Source: Lactobacillus sp. (GTDB lineage: Bacteria; Pseudomonadota; Alphaproteobacteria; RF32; CAG-239). From it: a stretch of 8,435 bases of DNA. The DNA is taken from positions 1 to 8,435 of the forward strand of contig JAISFX010000140.1 in NCBI GenBank assembly GCA_031263385.1, in the 5' to 3' direction. Below, piece by piece: positions 1-6,302 of the stretch. The notes below the pieces were generated by a model that did not search any database, had not been told where the DNA came from, and worked only from the letters and a program-made list of their open reading frames with translations. Position 1 is the stretch's first letter; each line of letters begins with the position of its first letter. Both the position numbers and the translations under genes were made by a program.

Positions 1-1697
1 AGAACTGGGCTAATGATGCTTATGACAATCTGGATGAGCGCATCAGAGAAATTAAGGGTACTGATGAGTACCAAGAGATTGCATGGTATTTGAACAACCT
101 AAAGGCCGTCAGCATTGTAAAATTTAAGGACGGTAAAGAGCAGTCATATGAAAGCTTGCAAAAAGCCGTTGATCAGCTTGCCTCTTTTGCAGATAAGATG
201 AAAGAAAAAGGCAAAGCTAAGCTAAACAAAAAAAATGCTCAGAACGCCTATGAGGACCTTATTAACATTGTTAAGAAAGGTTTAGAATCTACCGTTAAAG
301 CCTCTAAAAACCTTAGTGCGCGTCAACGTACCGCGCTGTTGTCATCTATATTGACCATAGGGGTAGCAGATGCCGCTATTGCCTTAGGTCATGATATTAA
401 AGATAAGAAAAACCAACGAACTATTGAGGCAATAGAGCTAAACCGCCAATTTGAAGAAGATGCTGCTATTTTTGATGCCAGAGGCATGTTTATGGAAAGC
501 GATGAGGAAAGAGAACAAAGAGAAGAAAGAAATAACGCAGCCGCATATAGAGATGCAAAGAAAATAGCCGATGCTAATAAACAGGCTGAGATAGAAAGAC
601 AAGAGCGCCTAAGACTGGCTCGTGAAAAAGCTTTAGCAGCAGAGATTGCAGCCCAAGCACAGAAAGAAGCAGAGGTCTTATCAGCTAAGGCTGAGAAAGG
701 TGCCGCAGAAACCATTGCCATGGCCGAGAAAAACGCGGCTAAGAAATCTGAGATAACACAACCATTAAAAGGCAAAGAACCTAAGCTTAAGGTAGATAAT
801 GTAGCTGCCAAGATTAAGAATGTTAAGATTAAAAGCTCTCCGGCAGAAAGATTTAAAGCTGCATGGGAAGAGGTTTTGGCTAACGAAGGCGGATATGGTA
901 CAACAGCAAAACTAAGGAACCAAGCCAGAGCTGAAAAAGCTAAATTAGAAAAAGAAGGCAAAGAAGTTCCTAAGCATATTAAGGTAAAAGCTGCTGGCAG
1001 GGTTATTGACCAACCGACTAACTATGGTGTTACTCAAAACACATGGGATCATATGAGAAAAACCCATAAACATCTTCTTGGCGACAGCCCCAAAGATGTG
1101 GCATTAATCAGCACATTTGATGCGCAAATGGTATTTAAGCTTGGTTTTTATGACTCATATAAACTTGATAAGCTTGAGGACCAAAGAGATGTGGTATCTA
1201 TTGCCGATTATCTTTACAATCACGGAACAAAGTCAAGACTTAGATTGACTAAAACTCTTGTTGACCATGCTCATGAAAATTATGGTACAGAGAAAATCGA
1301 TTTCGGAGACAAAAAATACAAGGGTAAAGGACAGGCTAAACTTTGGGAAGACTGCTGGGTTCAGCTTAACAAGCTTAATGATAGCCAAGCTGACAGCACA
1401 TTCCAGGCTATGTGCACCTACAGAGACAAAATTATCAAAGGCAATAAAAAGCTGGCCCCTTACTGGGAAGGTTTGAGCAACAGAATCGCTCTAACCCAAA
1501 AGAGATATAATGTAGATGACAAGACCCAATTGGCTAACTGGACATATGTAAAAGCCAAGGAAGAGAAAGCTCGTCTGTTGGCTCAAAAGAAAGAGGCTGA
1601 AAAGCAGAAGAAATTAGCGGCAGCTAAGAACAACAAGAAAAAAACTAATGATGTTGTAATTGCTTCAGCAGTAAATAAAAGTAAACAAAACGGCTAA
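1..1697 (+). CDS. Coiled-coil protein with C-terminal GH108-like peptidoglycan hydrolase domain (5' partial)
   Basis: The reading frame is open from the left edge (first whole codon at 3) to TAA at 1695-1697, giving 564 visible residues, so the true start lies outside the window. A TTG at 90 is only an internal Leu codon. In order it shows: a charged N-terminal part; a short hydrophobic stretch (about 330-390); a long Ala/Glu/Lys/Arg-rich, probably coiled-coil region (about 490-760); then a domain resembling glycoside hydrolase family 108 (about 840-1480). That domain has an EGGY motif at 885-896, whose Glu is the expected catalytic acid, and TNYGVT at 1017-1034. Near its end, YWEGLSNRI (about 1461-1487) resembles the C-terminal peptidoglycan-binding element of the family. 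A Lys-rich tail follows. Family members cleave peptidoglycan, usually for phage lysis or secretion. The loop between EGGY and TNYG is about 40 residues, where about 10 is usual. Function is inferred; signal peptide status cannot be seen. Confidence 0.72.
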   Translation, partial: NWANDAYDNLDERIREIKGTDEYQEIAWYLNNLKAVSIVKFKDGKEQSYESLQKAVDQLASFADKMKEKGKAKLNKKNAQNAYEDLINIVKKGLESTVKASKNLSARQRTALLSSILTIGVADAAIALGHDIKDKKNQRTIEAIELNRQFEEDAAIFDARGMFMESDEEREQREERNNAAAYRDAKKIADANKQAEIERQERLRLAREKALAAEIAAQAQKEAEVLSAKAEKGAAETIAMAEKNAAKKSEITQPLKGKEPKLKVDNVAAKIKNVKIKSSPAERFKAAWEEVLANEGGYGTTAKLRNQARAEKAKLEKEGKEVPKHIKVKAAGRVIDQPTNYGVTQNTWDHMRKTHKHLLGDSPKDVALISTFDAQMVFKLGFYDSYKLDKLEDQRDVVSIADYLYNHGTKSRLRLTKTLVDHAHENYGTEKIDFGDKKYKGKGQAKLWEDCWVQLNKLNDSQADSTFQAMCTYRDKIIKGNKKLAPYWEGLSNRIALTQKRYNVDDKTQLANWTYVKAKEEKARLLAQKKEAEKQKKLAAAKNNKKKTNDVVIASAVNKSKQNG

Positions 1698-2860
1698 GAA
1701 GCCTTACTGAAAAGCTCTTTTATCTTTTCAAAGAAACCTTTTTGTTCTGGGTGATTTTCGGCACTAATCTGCTCAAACTCACCCAGAATTTCTTTTTGGC
1801 GCTCAGTAAGTTTTACAGGGGTCTCAACCTTTAGGCTTACATATAAGTCACCTTTACGGGTGGAGTTTAGGACATTCATGCCGTGGTTCTTTACGCGAAT
1901 CTGCTTGCCGTACTGACTGCCTTCTTCAATCTTAACTTCTATTTCTTCACCATCAATTGATGGAAGTGTAATAGTGCCTCCCAAAGCAGCTTTAGCAAAT
2001 GATATGGGCACCTCTGTAAAGAGGTTAGCGCCTTCGCGGTCATAAATTTTGTGGTTTTTGACTGTTACGAAAACATATAAATCGCCATTTTGGCCGCCTC
2101 TAAGCCCTGCCTCGCCCTCGCCTGAGATACGCATGCGGGTAGCGTGCTCTATACCAGCAGGTATCTTGATCTTGAGGTTGCGGTCGCGGCTGATTTCTCC
2201 GTGGCCTGAGCATTCGGGACAAGGGTCTTTGACAGCTCTGCCTTTGCCGCCGCAATTAGGGCATTGGGCCTGCATAATGAAAGGGCCCTGCTGGCGACGC
2301 GTTTGTCCTGTGCCATTACAGTGCTGGCAAACAGGAGGCTCTTTGCCGTCTTTAGTGCCATGCCCATGGCATTTTTCACAAGCGGATGTAGATTTGTATT
2401 TTATTTCTTTTTCTGTACCTGAATAGGCCTCTTCAAGGGTGATTTTTATGTCATAGCGCAGGTCTTCGCCATGTTTGGCATAAGATGCTCTGCCGCTGCC
2501 ACCGCCTCGTCTTGGGCCTCCGCCCATGAATTCTGAAAAAATGTCTTCAAAGATGCTGGAAAAGCCGCCAGAACCAAAATTAAACTCGAAGCCACCAAAA
2601 GGATTGCCTCCTGAGCCAAACCCGCCCCCTTGGGCAAAGGCATCATGCCCATAGCGGTCATAAGCGGCTCGTTTTTGCTCATCTTTCAAAACTTCGTAGG
2701 CTTCGCACATGTATTTGAATTTTTCTTCGCACTCTTTGTCACCGGGGTTCTTATCGGGGTGAAACTTCATAGCCAAACGACGGAAAGATTTTTTAATCTC
2801 TTCTCCGGTTGCAGTGCGTTCAACTTCTAATACCTTATAGTAGTCTAATTTTGTGCTCAT
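1694..2860 (-). CDS. dnaJ: Chaperone protein DnaJ (Hsp40)
   Basis: This is the cytosolic co-chaperone that delivers unfolded substrates to DnaK and stimulates its ATPase. The 388 residues match the usual length (E. coli about 376). All class I parts are present: a J domain (residues 5-70) with HPD at 34-36; a Gly/Phe-rich region (about 77-125); four zinc-binding CxxCxGxG repeats at 161-168, 178-185, 200-207 and 214-221, all intact; and the two C-terminal beta domains (about 225-350). The ATG at 2858-2860 is preceded by AAAGGT (2867-2872) at a suitable distance. It lies 61 nt downstream of the Nudix gene, where a weak heat-shock-like promoter can be drawn. Its TAG stop overlaps the TAA of the converging GH108 gene, and I see no terminator between them. 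Unusually, it is not directly after dnaK. Confidence 0.97.
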   Translation of the reverse strand: MSTKLDYYKVLEVERTATGEEIKKSFRRLAMKFHPDKNPGDKECEEKFKYMCEAYEVLKDEQKRAAYDRYGHDAFAQGGGFGSGGNPFGGFEFNFGSGGFSSIFEDIFSEFMGGGPRRGGGSGRASYAKHGEDLRYDIKITLEEAYSGTEKEIKYKSTSACEKCHGHGTKDGKEPPVCQHCNGTGQTRRQQGPFIMQAQCPNCGGKGRAVKDPCPECSGHGEISRDRNLKIKIPAGIEHATRMRISGEGEAGLRGGQNGDLYVFVTVKNHKIYDREGANLFTEVPISFAKAALGGTITLPSIDGEEIEVKIEEGSQYGKQIRVKNHGMNVLNSTRKGDLYVSLKVETPVKLTERQKEILGEFEQISAENHPEQKGFFEKIKELFSKAS

Positions 2861-2866
2861 CTTCTG

Positions 2867-2872
2867 ACCTTT
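2867..2872 (-). promoter_or_regulatory. Ribosome binding site of dnaJ
   Basis: AAAGGT on the - strand, 6 nt before the dnaJ ATG. It supports that start. Confidence 0.6.
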
Positions 2873-2888
2873 ATTATGTTTACACTCT

Positions 2889-2917
2889 ATTTAGGTTATA
2901 TGAGCAATAAAATCAAG
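2889..2917 (-). promoter_or_regulatory. Possible heat-shock (sigma32-like) promoter of dnaJ
   Basis: Reading the - strand, CTTGATT (2911-2917) is followed after 15 nt by CCTAAAT (2889-2895). This resembles the sigma32 pattern (CTTGAAA, then about 11-16 nt, then CCCATnT), but the second box is poor. It lies in the 61 nt Nudix-dnaJ gap, which has no visible terminator, so dnaJ could equally be transcribed through from the Nudix gene. Pattern match only. Confidence 0.3.
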
Positions 2918-2921
2918 GGGT

Positions 2922-3422
2922 TTATTTGATATCCATTAAAGATAAAATTTGCAGAAGCCCTGCATTAAAATTATCGGGATTTTCTCTGATCATCTTAATC
3001 AATTCCGTAGGGCTGAACTCTGCGATAGAATCTGTCTCTTCAGGGTCTATTGTAAAGGGGCCGTCGTGATACATTTTGAAAACGTTGTGGAAGGCTCCCA
3101 GTTTGCCGGTGCTTTTTCTGATTATTTTAACTTTACCAATATGACTGTCCAGCTCTCCCTCTATGCCCAGTTCTTCTTTGGCTTCTCTTGTCGCGGCTAC
3201 TTCATAGCTTTCGTCCGCGTCAACATGGCCTGCTGCAGAGTAAGTCCATTTGAGGGGGTCATGTTTTTTGTATTTTGAGATTTTTTGTAAAATTAGGTTG
3301 CCTTTAGAGTTAAAGATGATGATTGCAGCTATTCTTACGGGCGTGCCTGATTCCCATGCCTGTTTGCGTTCCATTGAGCCGATGACATTATCATTCTCAT
3401 CTACTGTTGTTACCATTTCCAT
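2922..3422 (-). CDS. Nudix hydrolase (YfcD/IPP isomerase-like type)
   Basis: Nudix enzymes cleave nucleoside diphosphates linked to another group, using a metal ion. The full Nudix box GX5EX7REUXEEXGU is present at residues 65-87 (G65, E71, R79-E80, E83-E84, G86-I87) with no missing residue. The N-terminal part, with DENDNVIG and WESGTPVRIAA followed by a KWTYSAAGHV stretch, resembles the subgroup related to YfcD and isopentenyl-diphosphate isomerase. The substrate cannot be told from sequence. I start the gene at ATG 3422 (166 residues) because AGGAGA (3429-3434) lies 7 nt before it. A longer frame from TTG 3449 would begin inside the T-tract of the dnaK terminator. The gene sits between dnaK and dnaJ on the same strand, which suggests but does not prove a stress or housecleaning role. 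Confidence 0.9.
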   Translation of the reverse strand: MEMVTTVDENDNVIGSMERKQAWESGTPVRIAAIIIFNSKGNLILQKISKYKKHDPLKWTYSAAGHVDADESYEVAATREAKEELGIEGELDSHIGKVKIIRKSTGKLGAFHNVFKMYHDGPFTIDPEETDSIAEFSPTELIKMIRENPDNFNAGLLQILSLMDIK

Positions 3423-3428
3423 GATTGT

Positions 3429-3434
3429 TCTCCT
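3429..3434 (-). promoter_or_regulatory. Ribosome binding site that fixes the Nudix start
   Basis: AGGAGA on the - strand, 7 nt before ATG 3422. It falls inside the longer TTG-initiated frame, so it argues that the shorter protein is the real one. Confidence 0.75.
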
Positions 3435-3447
3435 AGAAATGGTATAC

Positions 3448-3479
3448 AAAAAAGAGGCTGCCTTGGCAACCTCTTTTTT
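3448..3479 (-). terminator. Intrinsic terminator of dnaK (symmetrical, possibly bidirectional)
   Basis: On the - strand the hairpin is AAAAAAGAGG-TTGCC / GGCAG-CCTCTTTTTT. It has a strong GAGG/CCTC core, GCC/GGC inside, one T-G wobble and a very small apical loop, and it ends in a run of six T. The matching A-run makes the same hairpin plausible on the other strand. It starts 36 nt after the dnaK stop codon and ends about 25 nt before the Nudix ATG. Confidence 0.85.
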
Positions 3480-3515
3480 ATTTTCTAGGGTCTGCGGAAA
3501 TAAACAGCCACTGGG

Positions 3516-5429
3516 CTATTTATCTTCCTTGACCTCTTCGAAGTCAGCATCAACAACTGTTTCGTCACCAGCTGAAGGACCTTCGGCCTGAGCCTCTCCT
3601 TCTGCAGGGGCAGCTTGTTCTGCCTGAGCTTTATACATAGCTTCGCCAAGCTTCATTGAGGCATTCATCAAAGCTTCTGTCTTTGACTTGATAGCTTCAA
3701 CATCGTCAGCCTCTGAAGCCATTTTAAGGTTCTTAATCTCGTTCTCGATAGTGTCTTTATCTGTAGAAGAGATTTTGTCGCCATGCTCTTTAAGAGTTTT
3801 TTCTGTTGAGTGAATCAAGCTTTCGGCTTGGTTTCTGGCTTCAACGAGCTCTTTTTTCTTCTTATCTGCATCTGCATTAGCCTCGGCATCTTTTACCATT
3901 TTATCAATGTCAGCATCTGATAAGCCGCCTGATGATTGAATACGGATGGTTTGTTCTTTGTTAGTTGCCTTATCTTTGGCAGAAACATTCACAATACCGT
4001 TGGCGTCGATATCAAAAGTTACCTCAACCTGTGGCATGCCGCGTGGGGCAGGAGGAATGCCTACCAAGTCAAACTGAGCAAGCAATTTGTTATCTGCTGC
4101 CATTTCGCGCTCACCTTGGAAAACTCGGATAGTAACCGCTGTCTGTCCATCGTCAGCTGTTGAGAAAACCTGAGATTTGCGAGTTGGGATGGTGGTGTTT
4201 CTGTCGATAAGACGAGTGAACACTCCGCCCAAGGTCTCAATGCCTAAAGATAATGGTGTAACGTCAAGAAGAAGAACGTCTTTTACATCGCCCATTAAAA
4301 CGCCACCCTGAATTGCAGCACCAACGGCAACAACTTCATCCGGGTTAACGCCTTTGTGAGGCTCTTTGCCGAAAATCTCTTTAACTTTTTCTTGTACTTT
4401 TGGCATACGAGTCATACCGCCGACAAGGATTACCTCGTCAATCTCGTTAGCTTTTAATCCTGCATCAGAAAGAGCTTTTTTGCATGGCTCAATTGTGCGG
4501 TCGATTAAATCTTCTACCAAGCTCTCTAACTTAGCACGGGTTAATTTGATGTTTAAGTGCTTAGGACCAGCAGCATCAGCCGTAATGAATGGAAGGTTTA
4601 CTTCTGTCTGAGTTGTTGAAGAAAGCTCAATCTTAGCCTTTTCAGCAGCTTCTTTCAAACGCTGCAAAGCCAAACGGTCATTCTTCAAATCAATGCCTGA
4701 TTCTTTTTTAAACTCATCAACAAGGTAGCCCAGCAATCTTTGGTCAAAGTCTTCACCGCCTAGGAATGTGTCACCATTAGTTGACTTAACTTCAAACACG
4801 CCATCGCCGATTTCAAGGATAGAGATATCAAATGTACCACCACCAAGGTCATATACAGCGATTGTACCGGTGGTTTTTTTATCCATACCATAAGCAAGAG
4901 CTGCGGCTGTAGGCTCGTTGATGATACGAAGGACATCAAGTCCTGCAATTTTGCCGGCATCTTTGGTTGCTTGGCGTTGGCTGTCATTGAAATATGCAGG
5001 AACAGTAACCACTGCTTTTTCAATTTTCTCACCAAGGTAGCTCTCTGCATATTCTTTGATTTTTTGAAGTACAATTGCAGAAATCTGTGAAGGAGCATAT
5101 TTATCACCCTTAACTTCTACCCAAGCATCGCCATTGTCGCCAGCAACAATTTTGAAAGGAGACATTTCCTTATCTTTTTGTGCCTCAGGGCTGTCAAAGC
5201 GACGACCTATTAATCTTTTGATTGCGAAAAGAGTGTTTTCAGGGTTAGTCACTGCCTGACGTTTTGCAGGGAAGCCCACCAATCTTTCGCCACTATCTGT
5301 GAAGGCAACCATTGAAGGAGTTGTTCTTGCGCCCTCAGAGTTCTCTAGCACTTTAGCCTCGCTGCCTTCCATTACGGCGAAGCAGGAGTTGGTTGTGCCT
5401 AAGTCGATACCTAATACTTTGTTGCTCAT
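3516..5429 (-). CDS. dnaK: Chaperone protein DnaK (Hsp70)
   Basis: This is an ATP-driven cytosolic chaperone that works with DnaJ and GrpE. The 637 residues are full length. The nucleotide-binding domain (about 1-383) carries GIDLGTTNS (7-15), the [12 protein letters not shown] signature (170-181), DLGGGTFD (194-201) and the VGGMTRMP signature (336-343). The interdomain linker DVLLLDVTP is at 384-392. The substrate-binding domain and helical lid follow (about 393-605), then an Ala/Glu/Gly-rich tail ending in EEVKEDK, close to the EEVKDDK end that is common in proteobacteria. The ATG at 5427-5429 has GAGGA (5434-5438) just upstream. A heat-shock-like promoter lies in the 90 nt gap before it and an intrinsic terminator follows it. 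dnaJ is two genes downstream; grpE is not in the window. Confidence 0.98.
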   Translation of the reverse strand: MSNKVLGIDLGTTNSCFAVMEGSEAKVLENSEGARTTPSMVAFTDSGERLVGFPAKRQAVTNPENTLFAIKRLIGRRFDSPEAQKDKEMSPFKIVAGDNGDAWVEVKGDKYAPSQISAIVLQKIKEYAESYLGEKIEKAVVTVPAYFNDSQRQATKDAGKIAGLDVLRIINEPTAAALAYGMDKKTTGTIAVYDLGGGTFDISILEIGDGVFEVKSTNGDTFLGGEDFDQRLLGYLVDEFKKESGIDLKNDRLALQRLKEAAEKAKIELSSTTQTEVNLPFITADAAGPKHLNIKLTRAKLESLVEDLIDRTIEPCKKALSDAGLKANEIDEVILVGGMTRMPKVQEKVKEIFGKEPHKGVNPDEVVAVGAAIQGGVLMGDVKDVLLLDVTPLSLGIETLGGVFTRLIDRNTTIPTRKSQVFSTADDGQTAVTIRVFQGEREMAADNKLLAQFDLVGIPPAPRGMPQVEVTFDIDANGIVNVSAKDKATNKEQTIRIQSSGGLSDADIDKMVKDAEANADADKKKKELVEARNQAESLIHSTEKTLKEHGDKISSTDKDTIENEIKNLKMASEADDVEAIKSKTEALMNASMKLGEAMYKAQAEQAAPAEGEAQAEGPSAGDETVVDADFEEVKEDK

Positions 5430-5433
5430 TTTT

Positions 5434-5438
5434 TCCTC
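5434..5438 (-). promoter_or_regulatory. Ribosome binding site of dnaK
   Basis: GAGGA on the - strand, about 4 nt before the dnaK ATG. The spacing is slightly short but the only candidate start is well supported by the protein. Confidence 0.7.
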
Positions 5439-5474
5439 GTTACAAATGTTTATACAATGTTATTCTGAGCTTTA

Positions 5475-5502
5475 TATAGGGACTATAAAAGGGTAAGACA
5501 AG
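5475..5502 (-). promoter_or_regulatory. dnaK promoter with overlapping sigma32-like and sigma70-like boxes
   Basis: On the - strand, CTTGTCT (5496-5502) and CCCTATA (5475-5481) are 14 nt apart, which fits the sigma32 pattern. The same stretch also reads as a sigma70 promoter: TTGTCT, 17 nt, TATATA. Predicted transcription starts near 5467, giving a leader of about 38 nt. The -35 box lies 17 nt past the S51 stop codon. I found no CIRCE-type inverted repeat in the gap. The reading is by pattern only. Confidence 0.55.
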
Positions 5503-5519
5503 GCTTTTGCTAAAAAAAT

Positions 5520-6290
5520 TTAAATATTTTTAAGAGGTTGGTATTTATTGGATGTTATATCTTTCTCTATGAACTTATCTTTGTCCCAATAAACCAGATG
5601 GCACTTGGCGGTTTTGGATGATGTTATCACGCGGAATTTGTCATCTATTATCTCTATAGCGGCGCAGTTATCAAGGGCTATCGATTTTAATTTTTTCTCT
5701 TTTTTCATCATTTCTTTTAAAGAAGGTTTTCTTTCAGCCTCGGCGTCATAATGAGGGCAGAGGACGGCATCTATCCAACCGAGAGCTGATACTTTTATCA
5801 TAGACTTCTCTTTGCCGAATTCTATTTTATTAGAATCGCTGTTGCCAAATTTGAACCAACAGATTGCTCCGGCGCTAAGCCCACACATTACTTTGCCGCC
5901 GTCGTAGGCTCTTTTAAGAACTTTATCAACCCCTAGTTTATGCCAAAATTCAATCATCATTCTGGTGTTGCCGCCGCCGACATAAATGATGTCTGCGCCC
6001 ATAATGATTTTTTCTATCTTATCAAAGCTTGGAGGATTAGTTACTAAGTTCAGCACCTTTACTTTGCAGCCAAGGCTTTTGCCAAAGTGATATTTTATGA
6101 TTTTGGTGTATGATTTACTATCCATGCTTGCTGTCGGGATGAAGCAAAGGGTTGGGTTCTTCTGTCCGCTTAGTTTTATTATTTCTTTATCTATGGGGGT
6201 AGTTTGCGCTGTGGCGAAGTCATATCTCTTTCGCTTAAACTTTATTGCGCCGCCACCAATGGCTACTATCTTTTTTGTTGTCTTGGCCAT
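5520..6290 (-). CDS. Peptidase S51 (dipeptidase E) family protein
   Basis: Members of this family have a class I glutamine amidotransferase-like fold. They use a Ser nucleophile to cleave Asp-X dipeptides (peptidase E) or related substrates. The 256-residue protein shows IVAIGGG near the start (8-14), YVGGGNT (103-109), the nucleophile elbow GLSAGAICW with Ser139 (137-145), and CPHYD with His180 (178-182), the likely catalytic His. Length is slightly above E. coli PepE (about 229). I start at ATG 6290: AGGA (6299-6302) is 8 nt upstream, and the protein from there begins directly with the first strand of the domain. An ATG at 6398 in the same frame would add 36 unrelated residues and overlap the phosphorylase gene by 98 nt. 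The phosphorylase stop is 10 nt upstream, so the two are very probably one operon. No clear terminator follows; transcription may continue into dnaK. Exact substrate unknown. Confidence 0.85.
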   Translation of the reverse strand: MAKTTKKIVAIGGGAIKFKRKRYDFATAQTTPIDKEIIKLSGQKNPTLCFIPTASMDSKSYTKIIKYHFGKSLGCKVKVLNLVTNPPSFDKIEKIIMGADIIYVGGGNTRMMIEFWHKLGVDKVLKRAYDGGKVMCGLSAGAICWFKFGNSDSNKIEFGKEKSMIKVSALGWIDAVLCPHYDAEAERKPSLKEMMKKEKKLKSIALDNCAAIEIIDDKFRVITSSKTAKCHLVYWDKDKFIEKDITSNKYQPLKNI

Positions 6291-6298
6291 AGTTGTTA

Positions 6299-6302
6299 TC
6301 CT
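6299..6302 (-). promoter_or_regulatory. Ribosome binding site of the S51 gene, overlapping the upstream stop codon
   Basis: AGGA on the - strand is 8 nt before ATG 6290 and shares two bases with the TAG stop (6301-6303) of the phosphorylase. This arrangement favours translational coupling and supports the short start. Confidence 0.6.

Noticed and set aside
90..92. TTG as the start of the GH108 gene
   Set aside because: The frame has no stop before it and continues to the window edge with similar charged sequence, so this is an internal Leu codon.
389..961. 190-codon open frame on the - strand opposite the coiled-coil gene
   Set aside because: Its Ala/Ser/Leu-rich product is what the reverse complement of Ala/Glu/Lys-rich coiled-coil codons gives. 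It has no family resemblance and lies wholly inside a well supported gene.
1708..1730. Inverted repeat TGAAAAG-9-CTTTTCA as a terminator for either converging gene
   Set aside because: The 7 bp stem is mostly A-T, no T-tract follows on either strand, and it lies within dnaJ coding sequence.
2049..2426. 125-codon + strand open frame opposite dnaJ
   Set aside because: It covers the reverse complement of the zinc-repeat region of dnaJ and has no recognisable domain; a shadow frame.
3422..3449. Longer Nudix start at TTG 3449
   Set aside because: It would begin in the T-tract of the dnaK terminator and contain the AGGAGA ribosome binding site; ATG 3422 is correctly spaced from that site.
3250..3591. 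113-codon + strand open frame across the Nudix start and the dnaK end
   Set aside because: It runs through the terminator hairpin and two real genes on the other strand, with no family resemblance.
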